A program made the position numbers and the translations under genes. From Actinomadura livida (GTDB lineage: Bacteria; Actinomycetota; Actinomycetes; Streptosporangiales; Streptosporangiaceae), in NCBI RefSeq assembly GCF_014648675.1, contig NZ_BMRO01000022.1:1-36930 (forward strand): a stretch of 36,930 nucleotides of DNA. The letters run 5' to 3'. The notes beneath the pieces are model-generated. The model was given only the letters and a program-made list of their open reading frames with translations, was not told the origin of the DNA and did not search any database. How positions within the stretch are numbered: the stretch's first letter is position 1; the number at the start of each line of letters is the position of its first letter. Positions 23,060-30,754 of this stretch are shown here, piece by piece.

Positions 23060-24344
23060 TGCCGATCGCGTGCTCCAGCGCGTCGGCGAAGCGCTCGCGG
23101 GCCGCCTCCCGGCGGGTGGGCAGGTGGCCGGACGGCCACAGGCCCTCGACGGGCTCGACGTCGCGCAGCAGCTGCCGCGCGAGAGTGATCTTGTGGACCT
23201 CGGTGGGGCCGTCGGCGATCGCCATGGCCTGCGCCCCCAGCATCATGGCGGCGAACGGCATCTCGTTCGACACCCCGAGGGCGCCGTGCAGGTGCATCGC
23301 GCGCTGGACGACGTCGTGGTAGACCTTCGGCATCGCCGCCTTGACCGCGGCGATGTCCTTGCGGACCTTCTTGTAGTCCTTGTGCTTGTCGATCAGCCAG
23401 GCGGTGCGCAGGACGAGCAGCCGGAACTGCTCGATCTCGATCCAGCTGTCGGCGATCTTCTCCCGGGTCATCTGCATCTTGGCGAGCGCCCCGAAGCGCG
23501 TCTGGCGGGAGACCGCGCGTTCCAGCATCATGTCGAACGCCTTGCGGACCTGCGCGATCGTGCGCATGGCATGGTGGATGCGGCCTCCGCCGAGGCGGGT
23601 CTGCGCGATGACGAACGCACCGCCCTCGTCGCCGAGGAGGTTCTCGGCGGGGACGCGGACGTTCTCGTAGCGCAGGTAGCCGTGGGAGCCTTCGCGCTCG
23701 CCGCCCACGCCCACGTTGCGGACGGTGATCAGGCCGGGCGTGTCGGCCGGGACGATGAACATCGACATGCCCTCGTAGGCGGACACGTCGGGGTTCGTCA
23801 CCGCCATCACGATCAGGAACGTGGCGTGCCGGGCGTTGGAGGAGAACCACTTCTCGCCGTTGATGACCCAGCCGTCCCCGTCGCGGACCGCCCGCGTGGT
23901 GAACAGGGTCGGGTCGGCGCCGCCGTGCGGCTCGGTCATCGAGTAGGACGAGGAGATCTCGCCGTCGAGGAGGGGGCGCAGGTAGCGCTCCTTCTGCGAG
24001 GGCGTCCCGAAGTGGGCGATGATCTCCGCGTTGCCCGAGTCGGGCGCCTGGCATCCGAAGACGGAGGGCGCCCAGCGGGAGCGCCCCAGGATCTCGTTGA
24101 GCAGCGCCAGCTTCACCTGGCCGTAGCCCTGGCCGCCGAGTTCCGGTCCGAGGTGGCAGGCCCACAGGCCCTTCTCGCGGACGCGGTCCTGGAGGGGACG
24201 CACCAGTTCCTTGTAGCGGGGGTCGGTCTTGTCGTACGGGTCGCCGAGGACGAGGTCGAGCGGCTCGACCTCGTCCCGGACGAAGGCGTCCGCCCAGTCG
24301 AGCAGCTCCTGGTAGGCGGGGTCGGTCTCGAAGTCCCATGCCAT
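23052..24344 (-). CDS. Acyl-CoA dehydrogenase, ACAD10/11 type
   Basis: The 430-residue flavoprotein oxidises acyl-CoA to enoyl-CoA using FAD. GCQAPDSGNAEIIAHFG near residues 97-113 is the wording typical of ACAD10/11-like members. YSMTEPHGGADPT is the FAD region, and ADGPTEVHK near 385-393 carries the likely catalytic Glu. ATG 24344 has TGGAGG upstream. It is followed by an overlapping tetR gene and faces an APH-type kinase. In animals ACAD10/11 fuse these same two domains, and those proteins handle 4-hydroxyacyl-CoAs. Confidence 0.93.
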   Translation of the reverse strand: MAWDFETDPAYQELLDWADAFVRDEVEPLDLVLGDPYDKTDPRYKELVRPLQDRVREKGLWACHLGPELGGQGYGQVKLALLNEILGRSRWAPSVFGCQAPDSGNAEIIAHFGTPSQKERYLRPLLDGEISSSYSMTEPHGGADPTLFTTRAVRDGDGWVINGEKWFSSNARHATFLIVMAVTNPDVSAYEGMSMFIVPADTPGLITVRNVGVGGEREGSHGYLRYENVRVPAENLLGDEGGAFVIAQTRLGGGRIHHAMRTIAQVRKAFDMMLERAVSRQTRFGALAKMQMTREKIADSWIEIEQFRLLVLRTAWLIDKHKDYKKVRKDIAAVKAAMPKVYHDVVQRAMHLHGALGVSNEMPFAAMMLGAQAMAIADGPTEVHKITLARQLLRDVEPVEGLWPSGHLPTRREAARERFADALEHAIGNE

Positions 24345-24468
24345 GGCGAACCTCCAGTGTCGTTTCCCCCGATAATTCACCTACCTCAATGAATAATGCA
24401 AGTGCATGACTGTTACCCTCCGAGGTCTCGTGTCGGCAGGTGATCCGTGTCCGGGAAGGGATCCGCCC

Positions 24469-25533
24469 GTGCAGCCAGAGCAGATCGACCGCTCGCTCGT
24501 CGACTTCGCCGTCCTGGCCGGCTGGATGGAGGGCCAGGGCCTGCCGGGCGGTCCGTTCGAGGACGTCGAGCCGCTGGCCGGGGGCACGCAGAACACGCTG
24601 GTCCGGTTCCGCCGGGGCGGGCGCGATTACGTGCTGCGGCGCGGGCCGAGCCATCTGCGCGCGAGGACGAACGACGTCCTGCGCCGGGAGGCCCGCGTGC
24701 TGGCCGCCCTGGACGGCACGGACGTCCCGGCGCCTCGCCTCATCGCCGCCTGCCCCGACGAAACCGTCATGGGCGGGGCGGTCTTCTACCTGATGACGCC
24801 GGTGAACGGCTTCAACGCCTCGGTGACGTTGCCCGAACTGCACGCCGGAGACAAGACCGTCCAGCGCGAGATGGGCTTGAACGCAGCACGCGCGCTGGCG
24901 GCCCTCGGGGCGGTCGACCACGTGGCCGTGGGACTGCGCGATTTCGGTAAACCGGAGGGCTTCCTTGAGCGGCAGGTAAGCCGCTGGTTGTCCGAGCTCG
25001 ACTCCTACAGCGCGCTGGACGGTTACCCGGGGCCCGACATCCCCGGCCTTGACGACGTCGCGCGCTGGCTGGGCGAGCACCATCCGGCGACATGGCGGCC
25101 GGGCATCCTGCACGGCGACTACCACCTGGCCAACCTGATGTACTCGTTCGACGGCCCTGAGGTCGCGGCGATCGTCGACTGGGAGATGTGCACGATCGGC
25201 GATCCCCTGCTCGACCTCGGCTGGCTGCTCGCCACCTGGCCCGACCGCGCCGACCAGAGCGCGGCGCTGGCCGGCCCGCTCGGCGCGGCGGGCGGCCTGC
25301 CGCCGGCGGACGACCTGGTCACCACCTATGCCGAGCGCGCGGACGCCGTCGCCGGGCGCGACCTGTCGTCGATCACCTGGTACGCGGTGCTCGCCTGCTT
25401 CAAGCTCGGCATCGTCCTGGAGGGCACGAACGCCCGCGCGTTCGCCGGCAAGGCCCCCCGGGAGACGGGCGACCTGCTCCACTCGATCACCCTCGGCCTG
25501 TTCCGCCGCGCCCAGGAGTTCATCGGCGCCTGA
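24469..25533 (+). CDS. APH-type phosphotransferase, ACAD10/11-kinase-like
   Basis: A 354-residue aminoglycoside-phosphotransferase-fold kinase. GGTQNTLVRF near 40 is the nucleotide loop, YVLRRGP near 55 the lysine/arginine strand, HGDYHLANL near 218 the catalytic Asp loop and IVDWEMCTIGDPLLDLGWLL near 236 the Mg-binding part. This wording matches kinases partnered with ACAD10/11 and LvaA, which phosphorylate 4-hydroxyacyl-CoAs, rather than antibiotic kinases. GTG 24469 was chosen for AAGGGA upstream. ATG 24406 would add 21 unremarkable residues. Confidence 0.82.
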   Translation: MQPEQIDRSLVDFAVLAGWMEGQGLPGGPFEDVEPLAGGTQNTLVRFRRGGRDYVLRRGPSHLRARTNDVLRREARVLAALDGTDVPAPRLIAACPDETVMGGAVFYLMTPVNGFNASVTLPELHAGDKTVQREMGLNAARALAALGAVDHVAVGLRDFGKPEGFLERQVSRWLSELDSYSALDGYPGPDIPGLDDVARWLGEHHPATWRPGILHGDYHLANLMYSFDGPEVAAIVDWEMCTIGDPLLDLGWLLATWPDRADQSAALAGPLGAAGGLPPADDLVTTYAERADAVAGRDLSSITWYAVLACFKLGIVLEGTNARAFAGKAPRETGDLLHSITLGLFRRAQEFIGA

Positions 25534-25599
25534 CCGCCGCCCGGTCCCCCTCGCGCGGATGATCGGGAACCTGCCAGGATCGTCCGCGAGGAGGTGGCG

Positions 25600-26103
25600 A
25601 TGGAGATCCGCAAGGGCGGCGCCGCGGACGCGCCGATCATACTGGCGATGCTGGACGGCGCCGTGGAATGGCTCGTCGCGCACGGCCGGTCGGGTCAGTG
25701 GGGCACCGAGCCCTGGTCGGCCGACCCGCGCCGGGTGGAGCGCATCGGCGGGATCGCCCGCGATGACGAGATCTGGGTGGCGGAGGTGCGGGGCGCTCCG
25801 GCGGGGGTCATGGCGGTGTCGCCGGGACCGCCGCACTACGTGGACGCGATAGACGAACCCGAGCTCTACATCACGCTGCTGGTGACCGACCGCTCGTTCG
25901 CCGGCGAGGGCGTGGGCGGCGCGCTGATCGCCAAGGCCAGGGAGGAGGCCCGGTCGAAGGGCGCCGGGGTGCTCCGCGTCGACTGCTACGGCGGCGGCGA
26001 CGGCCGGCTCGTCGAGTACTACCGGCGCAACGGGTTCGAGCCCGTGGCGGAGTTCACCGTCGGCGAATGGCCCGGCCGCCTCCTGGCCCAGCGCATCGGC
26101 TGA
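25600..26103 (+). CDS. GNAT N-acetyltransferase
   Basis: The 167-residue protein has the acetyl-CoA-binding segment DRSFAGEGVGGALIAKAREEA near 105-125, followed by VLRVDCYGGGDGRLVEYYRRNGFEPV, typical of GNAT motifs A and B. Acceptor unknown. ATG 25600 was chosen because GAGGAG lies six bases upstream; a GTG two codons earlier touches that ribosome site. Confidence 0.88.
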   Translation: MEIRKGGAADAPIILAMLDGAVEWLVAHGRSGQWGTEPWSADPRRVERIGGIARDDEIWVAEVRGAPAGVMAVSPGPPHYVDAIDEPELYITLLVTDRSFAGEGVGGALIAKAREEARSKGAGVLRVDCYGGGDGRLVEYYRRNGFEPVAEFTVGEWPGRLLAQRIG

Positions 26104-26309
26104 CCGGGCGCTCCCCGGGGGGCGCGGGTTGAAAAATCGCCGATCGCGACGCAGCCTGGATGGTGACCGGTGGGAACGGGGCAGTCGGTGACGCCCTTGC
26201 GCCGCACGGACGGCGAATCGAGCCACTCGCCCCGTTCCGCCGGTCGGCGCCGCACCGGCCGCCGACCCCCGCGTCGGATTCCTGCCAGCGCACCGGACAC
26301 CACGCCGGT

Positions 26310-26315
26310 CATGAT
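26310..26315 (+). promoter_or_regulatory. Leaderless -10 hexamer CATGAT
   Basis: CATGAT is followed by six bases and ATG 26322. It departs from TANNNT at the first base but has the same spacing as the other leaderless starts. No ribosome site is seen. Confidence 0.4.
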
Positions 26316-26321
26316 CACGGC

Positions 26322-27260
26322 ATGGACAGAGACTTCCGCTTCGGGGTCGTGGGCGAATCGATCCGCTCCGGCGCCGACCTGACCCGCACGGCGCGGCGTG
26401 CCGAGGAACTCGGCTACGACGTGCTGGTCCTGCGGGACCACTTCGTCGCCGAGCCCTTCGGCGACCAGCTCGCGCCGATGGTGGCGCTGGCGTCCGCCGC
26501 GGCGGCGACGAGCACACTTCGGCTGGGCACGATGGTCCTGGCCAACGACTACCGGCATCCGGTGCTGCTGGCCAAGGAGGCCGCCACCCTCGACCACCTG
26601 TCGGGCGGGCGGTTCGAGCTCGGCGTCGGCGCGGGCTGGCTGCGTGACGAGTACGCGGCCGCCGGGATGCCGTTCGACGCGGCCGGCGCGAGGGTGGGGC
26701 GGCTGGAGGAGTCCCTGGAGATCCTGCGGAGCCTCCTCGGCGGTCAGCAGACCACGTTCGCGGGCGACCACTACAGGATCGACGGACTGACCACGTTCCC
26801 GCGACCCGCGCAGCCGCCGCCGCTCGTCGTCGGCGCCGGGAGCAGCCGCATGCTGGGCATCGCCGGCCGGCACGCCGACACCGTCGGCATCCTCCCCCGC
26901 GCCCTCCCCGACGGGACGATCTCCGAGGAGGTCACCGAGCGGCTCCCGGACACCATCGCCCGCAAGGTCGGCCTGGTCCGCGCGGCCGCGGCCGACCGGG
27001 ACGTCGAGCTGAGCATGATGGTGACGCCCACGTTCGGGCCCGACCCCCGCCGCGCCGCCGCCCGCGTCGCCGTCCTCCGCGGCTGGGGGGCGTCGGCGGC
27101 CGACCTCGTCCTCGACATGCCGTCGCAGTTCCTGGGCCCGCCGGAGCACGTCGCCGAGCAGCTACTAGCCCGCCGCGACCGGTACGGCTTCACCTACTAC
27201 CAGGTCTCCGACGAGGTCATGGACGAGTTCGCCGCCGTCATCCCGCTCCTCACCGGCTGA
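26322..27260 (+). CDS. F420-dependent LLM-class oxidoreductase (TIGR03621-like)
   Basis: The 312-residue luciferase-fold protein has FRFGVVGESI at the start, TLRLGTMVLANDYRHPVLLAKEAATLDHLSGGRFELGVGAGW near 65-105 and PPLVVGAGSSRMLGIAGRHADTVGI near 165-190, as in mycobacterial MSMEG_2906-type F420 enzymes. Substrate unknown. The start at ATG 26322 gives the family's usual N-terminus; upstream in-frame sequence is Arg/Pro-rich and non-coding-like. A strong hairpin follows. Confidence 0.9.
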   Translation: MDRDFRFGVVGESIRSGADLTRTARRAEELGYDVLVLRDHFVAEPFGDQLAPMVALASAAAATSTLRLGTMVLANDYRHPVLLAKEAATLDHLSGGRFELGVGAGWLRDEYAAAGMPFDAAGARVGRLEESLEILRSLLGGQQTTFAGDHYRIDGLTTFPRPAQPPPLVVGAGSSRMLGIAGRHADTVGILPRALPDGTISEEVTERLPDTIARKVGLVRAAAADRDVELSMMVTPTFGPDPRRAAARVAVLRGWGASAADLVLDMPSQFLGPPEHVAEQLLARRDRYGFTYYQVSDEVMDEFAAVIPLLTG

Positions 27261-27277
27261 CGTCCGCGGACAGGAAA

Positions 27278-27320
27278 ACGGGGACTCCCCGGTGATCTCG
27301 CGATACCGGGGAATCCCCGT
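27278..27320 (+). terminator. Terminator after the LLM gene
   Basis: A 16-bp stem with one mismatch (27278-27293 with 27305-27320) and an 11-base loop, followed by CTTCC. It lies 17 bases after the stop and may also serve the convergent secreted-protein gene. Confidence 0.8.
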
Positions 27321-27411
27321 CTTCCATGCACCGGCAGCCCTGTGCCGGGGCCCTCCAGAGGCCGCACGCCCGGGTGAGGTGCCTCACCGCCGGGTCGTGG
27401 GCGGCCTCACG

Positions 27412-28116
27412 TCAGGAACCGAAAGGCTGGGGCTTGCCCTTCTTGCCCGCGCCCTTGCCCCACTCGAGGACCTCCCACTTGAGCTCCTTCAGGTGCCCCT
27501 GGCCGGATCCGGCGTGGTACTTGTTCTTCGGCTTGCCGCCGTCCAGCAGGTACCGGAAGGTGTAGGTGTCGAGGTCGAGCATGATGCCGCGGTGCGACGG
27601 CTCGCCGGGGCCGCGGTCGCCGACGAAACCGGTCACGGTGCGGCCCTTGTAGGAGACCTTCACCTTGGTGAGCATCGGCCAGCTCGGGCTGGCGAACATG
27701 CCCTTCTGCATCGGCTTCCCGCTCGCGGGCGCGCCGGTGTCGCCGCGGACGCCGGAGCCGTCGTCCCAGAAGTAGGACGCGGTGGTCGTGCCGCTGAGCA
27801 GGGCCCTCGGGCCCTTCTTCGCGGGCGCGCTCTCCTTCGCGGCCTCGCGCTGCTTCTGCTGCTGCTCGGCGTTGCCGGCGGGGGTCTTGTTCTCGGTCTG
27901 CTTCTGGGCCGGGTTCTCGGCCTTGTTCTGGGCCTTGTTCTGGGCCTGGCCCTGCCGCGCGTCGTGCTGCTGCGCGGCCACGGCCTCCTGCGTAAGGAAC
28001 TGCTTCTCGCCGGGAGCGGAGTCATCGCTGGCGGCGGCGACGCCGGCCACGAGCATGCCCGCGAGGGCGGTGCCGGTGACGCCGGTCAGGACGGCATTGA
28101 TCGCTCGCTGCTGCAT
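27412..28116 (-). CDS. Secreted RlpA-like double-psi beta-barrel protein
   Basis: The 234-residue product has a signal peptide (AVLTGVTGTALAGMLVAGVAAA), then a low-complexity linker of about 75 residues rich in Gln, Asn, Lys and Glu with QNKAQNKAEN repeats. The C-terminal domain contains TASYFWDDGSG, MFASPSWP and VTGFVGDRGPGEPSHRGIMLDL, a double-psi barrel like RlpA/expansins that bind or cut glycans. The DRGP motif with Asp is kept. ATG 28116 was chosen for AAGGA upstream and the signal peptide; longer frames lack a sensible start. It probably acts at the cell wall. Confidence 0.75.
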   Translation of the reverse strand: MQQRAINAVLTGVTGTALAGMLVAGVAAASDDSAPGEKQFLTQEAVAAQQHDARQGQAQNKAQNKAENPAQKQTENKTPAGNAEQQQKQREAAKESAPAKKGPRALLSGTTTASYFWDDGSGVRGDTGAPASGKPMQKGMFASPSWPMLTKVKVSYKGRTVTGFVGDRGPGEPSHRGIMLDLDTYTFRYLLDGGKPKNKYHAGSGQGHLKELKWEVLEWGKGAGKKGKPQPFGS

Positions 28117-28468
28117 TGGTTTCCTTCGGTCGGGGTACAGGGCCGCCGTTCCGCACCGGTCGGCGAACGCCGGTATCCGGGCAGGAGGGAACGGCTCCGA
28201 GACTCGGGACTCGGGAGCATCCGTCGCGTGAAAGGCCCCGCTGGAACGGTCCACGGGCATGGCGGACCGCGCTCGCGCTCAATGGCGCACGACCGTCTTG
28301 GGACGCGCGTGCGGCGCGGGCTTCGATATAGCGGGAATGGACGCCGACCGGGGGCTCATTGGCTCCGCACGGTGCACGGCCGGTGCATGGGACGGCCGAG
28401 TTCGGCGTAGAGGACCCGCCTGGCGGGCGGGAGGCGACGACTATGCGTTAGGCCAGGTCAACGGTTCT

Positions 28469-28496
28469 TTGACCCTGACCTGGGTGTGACTATATA
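28469..28496 (+). promoter_or_regulatory. Near-consensus sigma-70 promoter within an inverted repeat
   Basis: TTGACC (28469-28474), 16 bases, TATATA (28491-28496). Overlapping it, CCAGGTCA and TGACCTGG (within 28453-28483) form an 8-bp inverted repeat, and GGTCAA/TTGACC another, so a regulator may bind over the -35. No protein gene follows for over 1 kb on this strand, which suggests an RNA product. Confidence 0.5.
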
Positions 28497-28502
28497 CGGC
28501 AT

Positions 28503-28640
28503 TACCGTGGTTTCGCCAAACGGGCGATTTCTTTACCTTTGGCCAGGTAGATCTTTTGCTGTGGTGCCGGTGGCGGAGCCTCCGAGGCTCTTCCGTACCG
28601 GCCTACCGGGCCGCGCGGGCAAAAGATCTTTATGCTCGCA
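28503..28640 (+). ncRNA. Candidate structured RNA with long palindromic hairpin
   Basis: Downstream of the promoter the transcript would hold a small hairpin (TCGCC with GGCGA, about 28513-28528), a TACC/GGTA hairpin (28534-28548) and then a long arm: AGATCTTTTGC (28549-28559) pairs perfectly with GCAAAAGATCT (28619-28629). Inside, GCCGGTGG pairs with CC-gt-ACCGGC, and GAGCCT pairs with AGGCTC around ccg. It matches no RNA family I recognise. The 3' end is a guess. It could instead be a remnant of a mobile element. Confidence 0.3.
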
Positions 28641-28927
28641 TGGCTCCCACCTGGGATGACCGTACATGGTGCAGCGTTTGCACTCCCGAGAATGTTCCCG
28701 GCCCCGGCAAAGCCGCCGCGGGCGGGCACCCCGATACCCCGACGACCCCGGCGCGAAGCACGCTGAGCGGCCGGCGAAGGCAGGCACACGAGAACGCCGC
28801 GGCCAGGTGTGGGCACACGTGGACGCGGCGTCCGAGAAGGGGCAGCCCCGTGGCTAGGGGGCGGGAGGGGCCCGCAGGGGACACCAGTGGTGCGTCTGCT
28901 GAGGCGTGTTCCGCGCGGGGGCGCCGG

Positions 28928-29347
28928 TCAGTGGGTCGGGTAGACCGAGGGGACCAGCGGGGTGGGACCGGTTCCGCCCGTGAAGACCGGAGGGGCCGGG
29001 TGCGGCGGGGCGAACGCCGGGTCCGGGTAAGGGGGGTGCTGCCCGAAGGGCGCGACCGCTCCCTGCGCCGCCGGGACCGCCTGGGCCGCGGGCGGGATAT
29101 GAGTTCCGTCCCCCCGGCGCGGCTCCGCGGAACCCTGCTCCAGCCGGCGCTCGGCCAGCAGGGCCATGAGCGCGCGGGCGGTGTCGGCGTCCATGCGCAG
29201 CAGGACGCTGGGCATCCCGGCCTGGTCGACGAACGGGGAGACAGAGGGGGCGGACGGCAGGTGCGGCAGCGCCGCCCGCATCTCCTCACGGAGATCCTGG
29301 GCAAGACGCAGCGCCTGCCGGTCACTGTCGCTCAAGTGTGCGTTCAT
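28928..29347 (-). CDS. Hypothetical protein with proline-rich tail
   Basis: A 139-residue protein of unknown function. The first 75 residues are predicted helical and charged (SDSDRQALRLAQDLREEMRAAL, then LRMDADTARALMALLAERRLEQ). The rest is rich in Pro, Ala and Gly with repeated PP/AP. No signal peptide or membrane segment is seen. ATG 29347 was chosen for GGAG upstream; an earlier in-frame ATG would add 14 residues. Confidence 0.6.
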   Translation of the reverse strand: MNAHLSDSDRQALRLAQDLREEMRAALPHLPSAPSVSPFVDQAGMPSVLLRMDADTARALMALLAERRLEQGSAEPRRGDGTHIPPAAQAVPAAQGAVAPFGQHPPYPDPAFAPPHPAPPVFTGGTGPTPLVPSVYPTH

Positions 29348-29589
29348 CGCGATCTCCGGGGAGTTCACGTGCGGGGGTCCGTGGATCATCCTGCTAGGGA
29401 TGGCGTGCAGGTGCAAGGGCTGATGCACGTGCATTTTGGGAATTTTCCCCCCGTAACCCTTGCGTCCCTCGCTCGTTCCCGATCGCCTCGCCCGCCGCGG
29501 AACCGGGCGCCCGGGGCGGGCTGAGCTGCGGTGATCCGCGGAACCGGCCGGGGTGGAAGGGCGTCGCCGCCGCCAGAAGGCAGAGCGTG

Positions 29590-29595
29590 CATCCT
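29590..29595 (+). promoter_or_regulatory. Leaderless -10-like hexamer CATCCT
   Basis: CATCCT, six bases, ATG 29602. It deviates from TANNNT at the first base. The spacer GGACGG could be a weak ribosome site but touches the ATG. Confidence 0.35.
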
Positions 29596-29601
29596 GGACG
29601 G

Positions 29602-30699
29602 ATGACGGAAACGCTGAGCGTCCGAGCCCTGAACCGCGCCACGCTGGCACGGCAACTCCTCCTCGCGCGGGAGCCCCTCCCCGTGACGGAGGCGGTGGGG
29701 CGGCTCCTGGGCATGCAGGCGCAGGAGCCCAAGCCGCCGTTCCTGGGGCTGTGGACCCGGCTGGACGGCTTCCAGGCGTCCGATCTCAACGAGGCCCTGC
29801 GGGACCGGTCCCTCGTGCGCGCCACGATGATGCGCGCGACACTGCACCTGATGACCAGTGCCGACTACACGGCCTTCCGCACGACGATGCAGCCGATGCT
29901 GGACGGCGCACTCAAAGTGCTGGGTGACCGGGCCAAGGGGATGGACCTTGAGAAGGTCGTCCCGGCGGCGCGCGCACTGCTCGGACAGGGGCCCCGCACG
30001 TTCAACGAGATCCGCGCACTACTGCAGGAGCAGTTCCCGAACGTCAACGACAGGGCTCTCGGCTATGCCGTACGGCTTTGCGTTCCGCTGGCCATGGTTC
30101 CGACACAGGACAGGTGGGGTTTCTCCCGTACGTCACAGTTCACCCTGGCCGATGACTGGCTGGGCGCCCCCGTCGCGGACGACCCGGCGCTAGAGGAGCT
30201 GATGCTCCGTTACCTGGCTGCCTACGGGCCGGCGTCCGCCGCCGACGCGCAGACGTGGTCAGGACTTCCCGATAGCGGTGCGGCACTGGAGCGTCTGCGT
30301 CCCGGCCTGCATGTCTACAACGACGGCCGTGGCAGGGAACTGTTCGACCTCCCCGACGCTCCGCGGCCGGGCGAGGACGTTCAGGCGCCACCGCGATTTC
30401 TGCCCGAGTTCGACAGCCTCGTGCTGGCGCATGCCGACCGCAGGCGTGTCATCGCCGACGCACATCGGCCGTTGCTCACCACGAAGAACCTCCGCGTCCG
30501 CGCCGTGTTCCTCTGGGACGGCTTCGCCCAGGGCATCTGGGAGACGGAGTACAAGCGCAAGGTCGCCACACTGCGGTTGCGTCCCTTCGATCCGCTCCCC
30601 AAGGCGGCCCTGGAGGAGCTGACCCACGAAGGCGAGTCGCTCCTACGCTTCCTCGAACCCGACGCGAAGGAGACGATTGTCACCATCGCCGACGACTGA
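29602..30699 (+). CDS. AlkZ-like DNA glycosylase (HTH_42 winged-helix family)
   Basis: The 365-residue protein belongs to the HTH_42/YcaQ superfamily of tandem winged-helix DNA glycosylases. LLGMQAQEPKPPFLGLWTRL near residues 35-54 holds Gln39-Ala-Gln41, the catalytic Q-x-Q of AlkZ, which unhooks azinomycin crosslinks; the YcaQ/AlkX branch has Asp at the second position. The length fits AlkZ-like proteins (about 365). Other family marks are LVRATMMRATLHLM near 75 and PRFLPEFDSLVLAHADRRRVI near 260. It would excise bulky or crosslinked alkylated bases. It stands alone, without a biosynthetic cluster. Three CTA leucine codons are unusual for this genome. Confidence 0.82.
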   Translation: MTETLSVRALNRATLARQLLLAREPLPVTEAVGRLLGMQAQEPKPPFLGLWTRLDGFQASDLNEALRDRSLVRATMMRATLHLMTSADYTAFRTTMQPMLDGALKVLGDRAKGMDLEKVVPAARALLGQGPRTFNEIRALLQEQFPNVNDRALGYAVRLCVPLAMVPTQDRWGFSRTSQFTLADDWLGAPVADDPALEELMLRYLAAYGPASAADAQTWSGLPDSGAALERLRPGLHVYNDGRGRELFDLPDAPRPGEDVQAPPRFLPEFDSLVLAHADRRRVIADAHRPLLTTKNLRVRAVFLWDGFAQGIWETEYKRKVATLRLRPFDPLPKAALEELTHEGESLLRFLEPDAKETIVTIADD

Positions 30700-30754
30700 C
30701 GCGCCTCTGAGAGCGATGTAGGCGCGAACCGCTCAACTTTGGGCGGCGGACCCA

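Larger units (their letters stand above)
28117..28927. other. 0.8-kb gene-poor region with structured elements
   Basis: No convincing gene is seen. From the secreted-protein start outward there is about 200 bases of possible leader, with TATATC (minus strand, 28327-28322) as a possible -10. Between 28441 and 28640 is an AT-richer island with a near-consensus promoter and a long palindrome (separate entries). From 28640 to 28927 only high-GC sequence with accidental frames is seen, including one starting MAPTWDDRTW at 28640 that runs antisense to the next gene and has poor composition. Confidence 0.5.

Noticed and set aside
24406..24468. Upstream ATG as start of the APH-type kinase
   Set aside because: The added 21 residues look non-coding and GTG 24469 has the better ribosome site; TAATGC before the ATG does not fit the leaderless hexamer well.
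23056..26517. A 1153-codon minus-strand open frame spanning several genes
   Set aside because: It runs through the acyl-CoA dehydrogenase gene in a wrong frame and antisense to the kinase and GNAT genes; composition is Arg/Pro/Gly-rich and non-protein-like.
28117..28330. Possible c-di-AMP (ydaO) riboswitch before the secreted barrel protein
   Set aside because: Such riboswitches often precede wall-lytic genes in actinobacteria, but I cannot find the conserved core segments in this leader.
28640..29524. Plus-strand open frame starting MAPTWDDRTW after the long hairpin
   Set aside because: No ribosome site, Arg/Gly-rich composition and mostly antisense to the better-supported minus-strand gene at 28928-29347.
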